13,732 nt of DNA, taken from contig JAJZPY010000056.1 in NCBI GenBank assembly GCA_021811005.1, forward strand, positions 1 to 13,732, given 5' to 3'. This DNA comes from Pseudomonadota bacterium. Its GTDB lineage: Bacteria; Pseudomonadota; Gammaproteobacteria; Burkholderiales; Ferrovaceae. How positions within the stretch are numbered: position 1 is the first letter of the stretch; every line of letters starts with the position of its first letter. A program made the translations under genes and the position numbers. Of the stretch, positions 6,144 to 12,001 are shown piece by piece. The notes under the pieces were generated by a model, which was not told the DNA's origin, searched no databases, and worked only from the letters and a program-made list of their open reading frames with translations.

Positions 6144-7324
6144 GATGAAACCTCCTTCCCTGCTTCAGGCTCCCATGGCGACAGAAAACGGGTGATCAGC
6201 CACAGGACGACAAAGGGGCACAGGAAAATGATCGCAACGGCAAGCAGTCCTTCGTGCCCCAGAATTTCAGGGTAATAAGTCAACAAGCCTTTCGTGGTCT
6301 TGGAGAGTTCCTGCCCACCAATCACCACGTTCCAGCGCATGGCCAGAACGCCGATCATCATGGCAATGCCCGCGACCGTCATCCCGACAACCAGAAGCCG
6401 GCCACGCACTTTGGCCAGGATCAGAACGCTCAGCAGCACCAACACGCCCACCGAGCACCCCCATTGCAGGAGCATGCCGTACCGTATCGGCCCTTCGATC
6501 AGGCGCTGTACGGCATCAATACCCTCCAACCGCTTGTAAAACATCTCCAGCAGCTCAAGCCCTTCAATCAGCAGCACCACCAGAAGAAAGGCCCAAAGGG
6601 TTTTTGCAAGCCCCATCAGGACACTTTCATCTGCCGGAACTTTGCGGGCCTTCGAATAAGCCACGTACAAAACGACCAGCAGGCCGATTCCCGAAACGAT
6701 GGCCGACAAGAGGAAAATGATCGGCATCAGGTCTGATGACCACCATTCGCGCGCCTTGACCGATCCGAACAGGAACCCCACGTAACCGTGAAGGCCGCCT
6801 GCAGAGGGAATGCCGATGATGGCGAGCGCCGTGGCGAAGCGATGGTCAATGGCGAGGGCCCGTGATGACACATCATCCGACCCCAGGCTCAGCAGGCGGT
6901 AAATGCGGCCCGCAAGGCCCGCCTTTGTTTTCGCCAGGGCAACGATATCCGCGCGAAAAGCAAACCATATTTCAAGCAGCAACAGGCACACATAAAAGCC
7001 TGCCACATAGCTGAAGGCGGACATGGCTGAAGTCCAGTGGGGCGTCAGTACCGCATTGAATGCCCTTTGGGGATTGCCCAGGTGGAACAGCAGCGGCATC
7101 GGAACGAAGAACATGAAGCTGACGGCGGTGAGCAGCGCAAACCGGGCAACCGGCTTGAACTGGCTCATGCCAAAAACGTGGTAAAGGCTGGAGACGATGA
7201 AGGCTCCAGCCACCAACCCCGTGATGTAAGGGTAAATGACAATGAGGACGCTCCAGGGAATGTCCGTCTCGTTGGGGTAAACGTAGCCGACGTAAGGAGC
7301 GGCTTTTGCCAGAGTTCCAATCAT
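6140..7324 (-). CDS. NrfD/PsrC-family integral membrane quinone-interacting subunit
   Basis: A 394-residue, strongly hydrophobic protein with about eight to ten membrane-spanning segments and a short polar C-terminus. It resembles the long NrfD-family members found in DsrP, HybB, ActC/ActF and PsrC-like complexes. It starts near W-S-V-L-I-V-I-Y-P-Y-I-T-G-L-V-A-G-A-F and has the H-L-G-N-P-x-R-A-F motif after the second or third helix. Such subunits exchange electrons with menaquinone or ubiquinone and pass them to the partner FeS protein. The ATG directly follows the TGA of that partner gene, with the strong ribosome binding site AAGGAGGTG inside the partner's end, so the two are translated together. 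No molybdopterin subunit is encoded beside it. Direction of electron flow cannot be read from the sequence. Confidence 0.9.
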   Translation of the reverse strand: MIGTLAKAAPYVGYVYPNETDIPWSVLIVIYPYITGLVAGAFIVSSLYHVFGMSQFKPVARFALLTAVSFMFFVPMPLLFHLGNPQRAFNAVLTPHWTSAMSAFSYVAGFYVCLLLLEIWFAFRADIVALAKTKAGLAGRIYRLLSLGSDDVSSRALAIDHRFATALAIIGIPSAGGLHGYVGFLFGSVKAREWWSSDLMPIIFLLSAIVSGIGLLVVLYVAYSKARKVPADESVLMGLAKTLWAFLLVVLLIEGLELLEMFYKRLEGIDAVQRLIEGPIRYGMLLQWGCSVGVLVLLSVLILAKVRGRLLVVGMTVAGIAMMIGVLAMRWNVVIGGQELSKTTKGLLTYYPEILGHEGLLAVAIIFLCPFVVLWLITRFLSPWEPEAGKEVSS

Positions 7325-8164
7325 TCAAGACACCTCCTTGTCGATGCCCACATAAAACACGTTGGGCGCGTTTCCTGTGTAGGGCTTCAACACCGAGACC
7401 CGGTTGTTTTTGATGAAACGGCTGATGGGGCTTTCCGGATCATTCCGGTCGCCAAATACCCGGGCTTCCACAGGGCAAACTTCCACGCAGGCCGGCTGCA
7501 GCCCCTTGGTGATCCGGTGATAACACCAGGTGCATTTGTCCGTGACGCCCATGGCGTGATTGAATTCGCGCGCGCCATAAGGGCAGGCCTGCACGCAGTA
7601 CTGGCAGCCAATGCAGTAGGAATGGTCGATCAGGACCACCCCGTCCTTGGTCTGGTAGGTTGCGCCCGTGGGGCACACCTGCACGCAGGCCGGATGGGTG
7701 CAGTGGTTGCAAAGCTTTGGAACGAAAAAGGCTTTTTCCACCGGCGCGTTCTGGTAGCGGTTGTCAAAGCGAAAGGCCTGCTCCGATCCTGATGCCGCGA
7801 TATTTCCGGGCTCGCTTTGACTGTCCACATGCGCCTGGTCATCGCCTTGCAGATAAACGTAGCGTTCGACCCAGGTCCGGAAATGGTGGGCATCGCGGGC
7901 CACGCCATTTTCAGCTTTGCAGGCTTCCACGCAACGCAGGCAACCGATGCAGCGCGTGGCGTCCACTCCGAAAGCCCATTTGTGCTTGCGCCAGTCGTAC
8001 CCCGGAATGTCCGGTATGGGCGTTTCATCCGCCAATGACTTGGCGGGCAACGTCTTGCTTACCCAGGCACCAGCACAGGCTGCCCCGACGCCTACGGCAC
8101 GCAGAAAATTTCGCCGCAACGCGTTTTCCGCCTTTGGTTTTTTTTCTTCGTCCTGATGGTCCAT
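7325..8164 (-). CDS. Tat-exported protein with four 4Fe-4S clusters (PsrB/NrfC/DsrO type)
   Basis: A 279-residue electron-transfer subunit. A twin-arginine signal R-R-N-F-L-R-A at 17-23 is followed by a hydrophobic stretch, so the folded protein is predicted to be exported. Four cysteine quartets can hold four cubane clusters: C72/75/78/82, C152/155/160/164, C184/187/190/194 and C211/214/226/230, in the usual PsrB-like order with the longer gap in the last set. The start at 8164 is chosen because GGAG lies seven bases upstream and the signal peptide then has normal length. The frame stays open to 8242, but that part overlaps the cytochrome gene. It would bridge the NrfD-type subunit and the hexaheme cytochrome, as in DsrO or Act-type complexes. 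Confidence 0.92.
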   Translation of the reverse strand: MDHQDEEKKPKAENALRRNFLRAVGVGAACAGAWVSKTLPAKSLADETPIPDIPGYDWRKHKWAFGVDATRCIGCLRCVEACKAENGVARDAHHFRTWVERYVYLQGDDQAHVDSQSEPGNIAASGSEQAFRFDNRYQNAPVEKAFFVPKLCNHCTHPACVQVCPTGATYQTKDGVVLIDHSYCIGCQYCVQACPYGAREFNHAMGVTDKCTWCYHRITKGLQPACVEVCPVEARVFGDRNDPESPISRFIKNNRVSVLKPYTGNAPNVFYVGIDKEVS

Positions 8165-8186
8165 TTTATTGCTCCAAGACTTAAGG

Positions 8187-9248
8187 TCACTTGCAATTGG
8201 CGCTGGCATAAAAAACCGCCAGGCGATCAATGTCATCATCACTGAGGGTCTTCGCCACGCTGGTCATGACCGGATGCGAACGGCTGCCGCTCCGGAACGA
8301 CTTCAGGGAAGCGGTCAAATACGATGCATTCTGTCCCGCCAGATTAGGCCATGAGGGGTTCCCTCCAACGCCTGCCGCACCGTGGCACAAGGCGCAGGTA
8401 TTCGAACGCGCCTTACCCAGGGCAGCCAGGGCCGGGTCTCCTGCCGATTTTTTGCAGCTTTCCCCGGAGAAATAGGCCGCCAGGTTTTCCATGTCCGAGT
8501 CGCTCAGTCCGGCTGCCATGCCGGACATCATTTCGTTGGCACGGGTTCCTGCCTTGAAAGCCTGAAGCGATTTGAGGAGATAGCCAGCATGCTGCCCCGC
8601 GAGATTGGGCCATTCGGGATTGACGCTGTGCCCTGCAGGGCCATGGCAGGCCGCGCACTGTGCTGCCAGCGTTTTGCCCGCCTGAACATTTCCTTTTGGC
8701 GGTGCCTGCAAATTGGAGAAATAGATTTTGGGCTCGTGGGGATCGTGACAGGTGCTGCACTCGGCGGTCCCTGAATGCGCGGCCAATGCCACCTGGCGCT
8801 GCGCTGACGGGCGCCCGGGCATGGCTTCATGACACTGGATGCACAGGGTCTTGTCCCTGGGCAGGGACGATTGCCCGGACGGAGCCCCTTTGTCCGTGAG
8901 AACGGCTGCGCGCGAACCGAGAGCGATCCGTTCGTCAAAACTGGGCGTGGCCACCGTCGAAGGATGCGGGCCGACCGGCCCATGGCAAACTTCGCAGACC
9001 ACATGCTTCCCTGCGGCGGGATTGTTGTGCGGGCTGCCTTCCCAAGCCGCATATTGTTTCTGGTGGCAGGATTTGCAGTAGGCGTTTCCGCGGAACCTGG
9101 GGGTATCCCCGGCGATTTCCGCAACGGAATCGCCACGGTAATGACCGTAGCGGTAATACGATTTGTCCGTGAAATAGGCCTTGGCACCCAAGGCCGCAGC
9201 AGCAGCCACGGCCACCAGGAGCATGAGGCGAACAATGTGCTTTGGCAT
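8187..9248 (-). CDS. Hexaheme c-type cytochrome (tetraheme domain fused to a diheme c4-like domain)
   Basis: A 353-residue exported cytochrome with an N-terminal hydrophobic signal or anchor (about 5-22). Six C-x-x-C-H heme sites lie at 58-62, 85-89, 136-140, 164-168, 198-202 and 285-289. The first four form a multiheme region rich in extra histidines. The last two sit in two tandem copies of a cytochrome c4/c553-like domain: N-P-E-W-P-N-L-A-G-Q-H in the first matches N-P-S-W-P-N-L-A-G-Q-N in the second. Candidate Met ligands lie near 240 and at 328. The ATG at 9248 has GGAG six bases upstream. It is the first gene of the operon, behind a candidate FNR-dependent promoter. It probably passes electrons between the FeS/NrfD subunits and soluble periplasmic partners. 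A similar fusion may be annotated elsewhere under a generic cytochrome name. Confidence 0.92.
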   Translation of the reverse strand: MPKHIVRLMLLVAVAAAAALGAKAYFTDKSYYRYGHYRGDSVAEIAGDTPRFRGNAYCKSCHQKQYAAWEGSPHNNPAAGKHVVCEVCHGPVGPHPSTVATPSFDERIALGSRAAVLTDKGAPSGQSSLPRDKTLCIQCHEAMPGRPSAQRQVALAAHSGTAECSTCHDPHEPKIYFSNLQAPPKGNVQAGKTLAAQCAACHGPAGHSVNPEWPNLAGQHAGYLLKSLQAFKAGTRANEMMSGMAAGLSDSDMENLAAYFSGESCKKSAGDPALAALGKARSNTCALCHGAAGVGGNPSWPNLAGQNASYLTASLKSFRSGSRSHPVMTSVAKTLSDDDIDRLAVFYASANCK

Positions 9249-9303
9249 GCCTTTCTCCGAAGTTGTATTGGAGCTGAAGAAAGGCTAAAAGAGATTTGTG
9301 GTG

Positions 9304-9345
9304 ATTACATTGAGAACACGCAATCGCAACATTGATATTTCGCAA
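9304..9345 (-). promoter_or_regulatory. Candidate class II FNR promoter of the cytochrome/FeS/NrfD operon
   Basis: Reading the minus strand, TTGCG-AAAT-ATCAA (9332-9345) matches eight of ten bases of the FNR consensus, including both TTG and CAA cores. Its centre at 9338.5 implies +1 at 9297 if it sits at -41.5. The -10 window then falls exactly on TGTAAT (9304-9309), five of six consensus bases. No good -35 is present, as expected of a class II activated promoter. The leader would be 49 bases. On the plus strand the matching window is AAAAAA, so the site points only leftwards. Confidence 0.6.
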
Positions 9346-9348
9346 TCG
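9319..9348. repeat. Direct repeat CGCAATCG, two copies 22 bases apart
   Basis: CGCAATCG occurs at 9319-9326 and again at 9341-9348, a start-to-start distance of 22 bases, about two helical turns. The second copy overlaps the weaker half-site of the operon-side FNR box. Same-face direct repeats of this kind are typical of response-regulator operators, so a second regulator could bind here. The repeat is short and may be chance. Confidence 0.4.
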
Positions 9349-9385
9349 GATTCTTTTTCCGTGAGCGAAAAAATATTGAATTTAA

Positions 9386-9427
9386 TTGAGGCAGATCAAA
9401 ACACGACAGCACGGAAGCGTCTAGCAT
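9386..9427 (+). promoter_or_regulatory. Candidate class II FNR promoter driving a rightward transcript
   Basis: TTGAG-GCAG-ATCAA at 9386-9399 matches nine of ten bases of the FNR consensus. With its centre (9392.5) at -41.5, +1 falls at 9434 and the -10 window lands exactly on TAGCAT at 9422-9427, which keeps the three most conserved -10 bases (T, A and final T). No -35 hexamer is evident. In the opposite direction the -10 window is CACGGA, so the site points to the right, away from the cytochrome operon. Confidence 0.6.
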
Positions 9428-9433
9428 GGAGAA

Positions 9434-9533
9434 CATCTGCTGGGCCTGTGTCTTGATACCAGCGTAATGGTCCCCCTCAAGCACAGGCAGCCCCCGCTCA
9501 ACGCAATGGGGTTGCCTGTGTTCTTTTCCTTTT
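9434..9533 (+). ncRNA. Predicted FNR-activated small RNA, about 95-100 nt
   Basis: No convincing gene lies on the plus strand here, yet a class II FNR promoter (+1 about 9434) is followed within 100 bases by a strong intrinsic terminator. The predicted RNA has a 5' hairpin (GCTGG 9439-9443 with CCAGC 9459-9463). An unpaired linker at 9464-9481 contains the C-rich TCCCCCTC at 9471-9478, able in principle to pair with G-rich ribosome binding sites. The terminator hairpin with a U-rich tail completes it. This layout matches oxygen-controlled sRNAs such as FnrS of E. coli and AniS of Neisseria, though I see no sequence similarity to either and cannot test for it. The RNA would converge with the 3' end of the ligase gene. 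Everything except the sequence elements is inference. Confidence 0.5.
9482..9533 (+). terminator. Strong intrinsic terminator, plus-strand orientation
   Basis: The arms 9482-9494 and 9508-9520 pair over 13 bases (one G-U), with a 13-base loop. They are followed on the plus strand by TTCTTTTCCTTTT (10 of 13 T). On the minus strand the hairpin is followed by CTTGAGGGGG with no U tract, so it does not serve the leftward ligase gene as an intrinsic terminator. The orientation therefore demands a rightward transcript. Confidence 0.8.
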
Positions 9534-9588
9534 GTCTTGATTTCCGGAGAACCCCGGAAGCAACCGCAGTGTACTCAGAAAATTGGCT

Positions 9589-10707
9589 TCAGCCTGATCT
9601 CCAGCGCTGGCATTGACGCTGCACCACTTCGGGAAACGATCGGGTCAGGGCATGTTCGTCGCGCAACAGCGTCGCATCGCTCAAGCCTGCACGCAGCCCC
9701 TGCAGCAATTCGGCACAGGCACCCTGCGCCCCCAGCGCCACGGCATGGGGTTCGATTTTTGAAAACGTGCCAACCAGTTCATCCGACAGCACGCGGTGCT
9801 CATTGGTTTGCGGATCCACATAAATGCCCTGGTTTCCAAAACGGCAAGCCTGAAAGCGGTTGAAGGTATAGACCAGGTAATCGCCTTCGCCCGGCATGAA
9901 CGGTCGCTCCACAATCAGGTAGCGCGCCACCGACTGGATGAACGCGGCCAGTTGGGCCGCACGGCCAATGGTCAACGGCGTATCCATGACCCGCACTTCA
10001 ACCGTTCCAAATTCCGGCTTGGGTCGGATGTCCCAGTAAAAATCCTTCATGCTTTTCACGACGCCCGTGTTCACCATGGACTCGAAATAAGTTCCGAAAT
10101 CCTCCCAGGTTTCCACGAAAGGGGCGCGTCCACTTAAAGGGAAGGCAAACACGGAATTCAGGCGTGCCGAATGAAAGCCGGTATCGTGCCCCTGGACAAA
10201 AGGAGAGGAAGCGCTCAGGGCGATGAAGTGCGGCACGTACCTCGACAGCCCATGCAGGAGGTACAGCGCCAGATCGGCATCAGGGCAACCGACGTGCACG
10301 TGCTGCCCGAAAATGGTGAACTGCTTGGCAAGATACCCGTACAAGTCCGAAAGATAGTCAAAGCGCTCGGTCGGGGAAATTTTCCGTTCGCTCCAGTGCT
10401 GGAAACTGTGGGTTCCGCCGCCGGCGATGCCGATATTGAGGCTGTCTGCGCATGAAACCAGCGCATCGCGAATTTCCGCAAGCTGATCATGCACCTCGGC
10501 GTAGCGATGGCAAACGCCGGTGGCAATTTCGATCATGCTCATGGTGATCTCGGGTTTGATGTCCCATGGCGCTCCCTTCCGGGACAAAAGCCGCAAAAGA
10601 TCCGGAGCCGACCCCACCAGGTCATAGTCGTGGGTATTGACGAGCTGCAGTTCAAGCTCGACGCCCAGGGTCAATGCATCGGATTGTGCGAACGGACCGA
10701 GTCCCAT
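9589..10707 (-). CDS. ybdK: YbdK-family carboxylate-amine ligase (glutamate-cysteine ligase type 2)
   Basis: A 372-residue ATP-dependent ligase of the GCS2 family; E. coli YbdK has weak gamma-glutamylcysteine synthetase activity, and the true substrate of the family is often uncertain. Close likeness to YbdK shows in L-G-V-E-L-E near the start, G-G-G-T-H-S-F-Q-H-W, F-G-Q-H-V-H-V-G-C, L-L-H-G-L-S-R-Y-V-P-H-F-I-A-L-S, W-D-I-R-P-K-P-E-F-G-T-V-E-V-R-V-M-D-T-P-L-T and N-R-F-Q-A-C-R. The ATG at 10707 is chosen because AAGGAGGG precedes it and homology begins there. The 84 upstream in-frame codons are the antiporter gene read in another frame. The start overlaps the antiporter stop by one base (TGATG), indicating coupled translation. 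Confidence 0.93.
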   Translation of the reverse strand: MGLGPFAQSDALTLGVELELQLVNTHDYDLVGSAPDLLRLLSRKGAPWDIKPEITMSMIEIATGVCHRYAEVHDQLAEIRDALVSCADSLNIGIAGGGTHSFQHWSERKISPTERFDYLSDLYGYLAKQFTIFGQHVHVGCPDADLALYLLHGLSRYVPHFIALSASSPFVQGHDTGFHSARLNSVFAFPLSGRAPFVETWEDFGTYFESMVNTGVVKSMKDFYWDIRPKPEFGTVEVRVMDTPLTIGRAAQLAAFIQSVARYLIVERPFMPGEGDYLVYTFNRFQACRFGNQGIYVDPQTNEHRVLSDELVGTFSKIEPHAVALGAQGACAELLQGLRAGLSDATLLRDEHALTRSFPEVVQRQCQRWRSG

Positions 10708-11915
10708 CAACGCCCTCCTTCGCGCGTTTCGCCTGCCTTGTGCAAGGCCCACTGGACAGCAATGGCACCGACAATCTCCAGCACGACCATGAGGGTGAGC
10801 ACCACCGCAGCCGCCTTGTCGCCAAAGGCCGGATAAATAAGGCGAACATCCTGAACCAGCAGCAAGGCCATCGCGGCCATGGGGGAAAGCGCGGCTCCCA
10901 CCAGCAGCGACTGCTTCAGGCTGAGGCCGCTGAGAGGACCAAACGCCACCACGCCGCACCCTTTCGCCAAGCCGCGCACCAGCAGCAGGGCGCCCGCCAT
11001 TCCGCCCCCGATGAGGAGGTCATGCCAGGTCACGGCCGCGCCCGTCAGCACAAACAGGAGGATGAACAGAACCGCCCCAGCCGTGCCGAAATAGCGGGGC
11101 CACAGGTGCGGTCGCGGATCGATGAATTTCACCATGATGCCGCCCACCAGCGGAGCAAGTCCTGAAGGCAGGTTCAGGGCTTCCAGGGCCGCCAGCGTGA
11201 GCAGCAGGAGCGCGAACAGGAGCGCCCCGCCCTGCTCGTCGGAAAAATCGAAGTGGCGCCGCAACAGCTTGAAAGCGATGGCCAGCGCCGCTCCCATGCC
11301 AAAGGAACCCAGCACCAGATAGAGCGGATGCATGACGGCCAGCACCCAATCTTCCCTGAATGCGCCATGCAGTCCGCCGATGATGAGCTTGGACGCGATG
11401 ATGGCATAGGCCGTGTTCAAGGCGGTCATGACCAGAATGCGCTGCGAAACCTGCCCCTGCGCCTGCAGTTCCGCCGCAACACGCATGACCACTGCCGGCG
11501 AAGTCCCCATCGCGATGGCCGCGATGACGGCCGACAGCTTGCCATCCACGTGAAATACAAAGCGCAGCAGCCCGAACACCGCTGCAAAGGCCAGGCCTGA
11601 CTCCAGCAGGCTTCCAGCCACCACCCACAGGTTGGTGCGCAGCCAGCGCAGGTTCACCTGCACCCCCAGTTCAAACAGCAGCAGGGCCAGGGCCAGGTCG
11701 ATCAACATCCGGAAACGCAGCATGTCCTGGCCGGCAAACCATCCAAGGCCCATGGGACCCAACAGCAGGCCTGCCAGCGCGTAGCCGGCAATGCGCGGCA
11801 AGCGGATGAAACGACGCAATGCCTCGCTGACGAGAATGGCCCCAAACAGGGCCAATGCGAGGCGCAGTACTTCACCGAATTCGAAAGGCCCTGCAGGCCA
11901 GGGTGTGTCGATCAT
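10707..11915 (-). CDS. CPA2-family (Kef-like) cation:proton antiporter, membrane domain only
   Basis: A 402-residue membrane protein with about twelve hydrophobic segments, matching the Na+/H+ exchanger fold of the CPA2 family. Typical stretches are R-L-P-R-I-A-G-Y-x-L-A-G-L-L-L-G-P, L-A-L-L-L-F-E-L-G-V-Q-V, the crossover-like M-G-T-S-P-A-V-V-M-R-V and L-A-P-L-V-G-G-I. It ends after the membrane part: the cytoplasmic RCK/TrkA-N domain of KefB and KefC is absent. At the place of the ion-binding acidic pair (DD in NapA/NhaA, QD in KefC) it has N167-T168, so the transport mechanism may differ or the protein may not exchange protons. The ATG at 11915 is directly after an in-frame TGA and has no clear ribosome binding site. 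It shares an overlapping operon with the ligase gene, which is suggestive because Kef systems are glutathione-gated. Confidence 0.87.
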   Translation of the reverse strand: MIDTPWPAGPFEFGEVLRLALALFGAILVSEALRRFIRLPRIAGYALAGLLLGPMGLGWFAGQDMLRFRMLIDLALALLLFELGVQVNLRWLRTNLWVVAGSLLESGLAFAAVFGLLRFVFHVDGKLSAVIAAIAMGTSPAVVMRVAAELQAQGQVSQRILVMTALNTAYAIIASKLIIGGLHGAFREDWVLAVMHPLYLVLGSFGMGAALAIAFKLLRRHFDFSDEQGGALLFALLLLTLAALEALNLPSGLAPLVGGIMVKFIDPRPHLWPRYFGTAGAVLFILLFVLTGAAVTWHDLLIGGGMAGALLLVRGLAKGCGVVAFGPLSGLSLKQSLLVGAALSPMAAMALLLVQDVRLIYPAFGDKAAAVVLTLMVVLEIVGAIAVQWALHKAGETREGGR

Positions 11916-11930
11916 TCAGAAAAACAGGAT

Positions 11931-11950
11931 GGCGGCACTGAAGCTCCGCC
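11931..11950 (-). terminator. Short GC hairpin followed by a T run before the antiporter gene
   Basis: On the minus strand GGCGG (11946-11950) pairs with CCGCC (11931-11935) around a ten-base loop, then ATCCTGTTTTTCTGA leads into the antiporter ATG. It could be a weak terminator for read-through from the decarboxylase gene or a leader hairpin that limits antiporter expression. The stem is only five base pairs. Confidence 0.3.
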
Positions 11951-11971
11951 CAGGGTCAGAAGAGAAAGTCA

Positions 11972-11993
11972 TTCTGCCACAAGCTGGGCAGAA
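11972..11993 (-). terminator. Candidate terminator of the decarboxylase gene
   Basis: Eight bases after the decarboxylase stop, TTCTGCC and GGCAGAA (arms 11987-11993 and 11972-11978) form a perfect 7-bp stem with an eight-base loop. On the minus strand the tail is TGACTTTCTCTTCTG, moderately U-rich. Position and shape fit an intrinsic terminator, but the tail is imperfect. Confidence 0.5.
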
Positions 11994-12001
11994 AAATGTT
12001 T

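Larger units (their letters stand above)
9249..9588. other. Gene-free regulatory region between the cytochrome operon and ybdK
   Basis: This 340-base stretch carries no protein gene I can support. It holds the operon leader and promoter, the CGCAATCG repeats, the rightward promoter, the predicted small RNA with its terminator, and between the terminator and the ybdK stop a perfect 6-bp hairpin (TTCCGG 9542-9547 with CCGGAA 9554-9559). That last hairpin has no U tract on either strand but may mark the 3' end of the antiporter-ligase message. Confidence 0.7.

Noticed and set aside
5766..9248. Assignment of the operon as Nrf nitrite reductase, DsrMKJOP or polysulfide reductase.
   Set aside because: The FeS and NrfD subunits resemble those systems, but NrfA, DsrM/DsrK and a molybdopterin subunit are all absent, and the cytochrome architecture differs from NrfB or DsrJ.
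9426..9467. A 13-codon plus-strand reading frame (MENICWACVLIPA) with a GGAAG upstream, resembling a leader peptide before the terminator.
   Set aside because: Its ATG lies before the predicted transcription start, and no plus-strand gene follows the terminator, so there is nothing to attenuate. Kept only as an alternative view of the region.
9542..9559. A perfect 6-bp hairpin after ybdK considered as an intrinsic terminator.
   Set aside because: Neither strand has a U tract after the stem.
10708..10959. Extension of ybdK by 84 codons upstream.
   Set aside because: The extra residues are low-complexity Arg/Gly/Cys-rich sequence from the antiporter gene in another frame, and YbdK homology and the ribosome binding site start at 10707.
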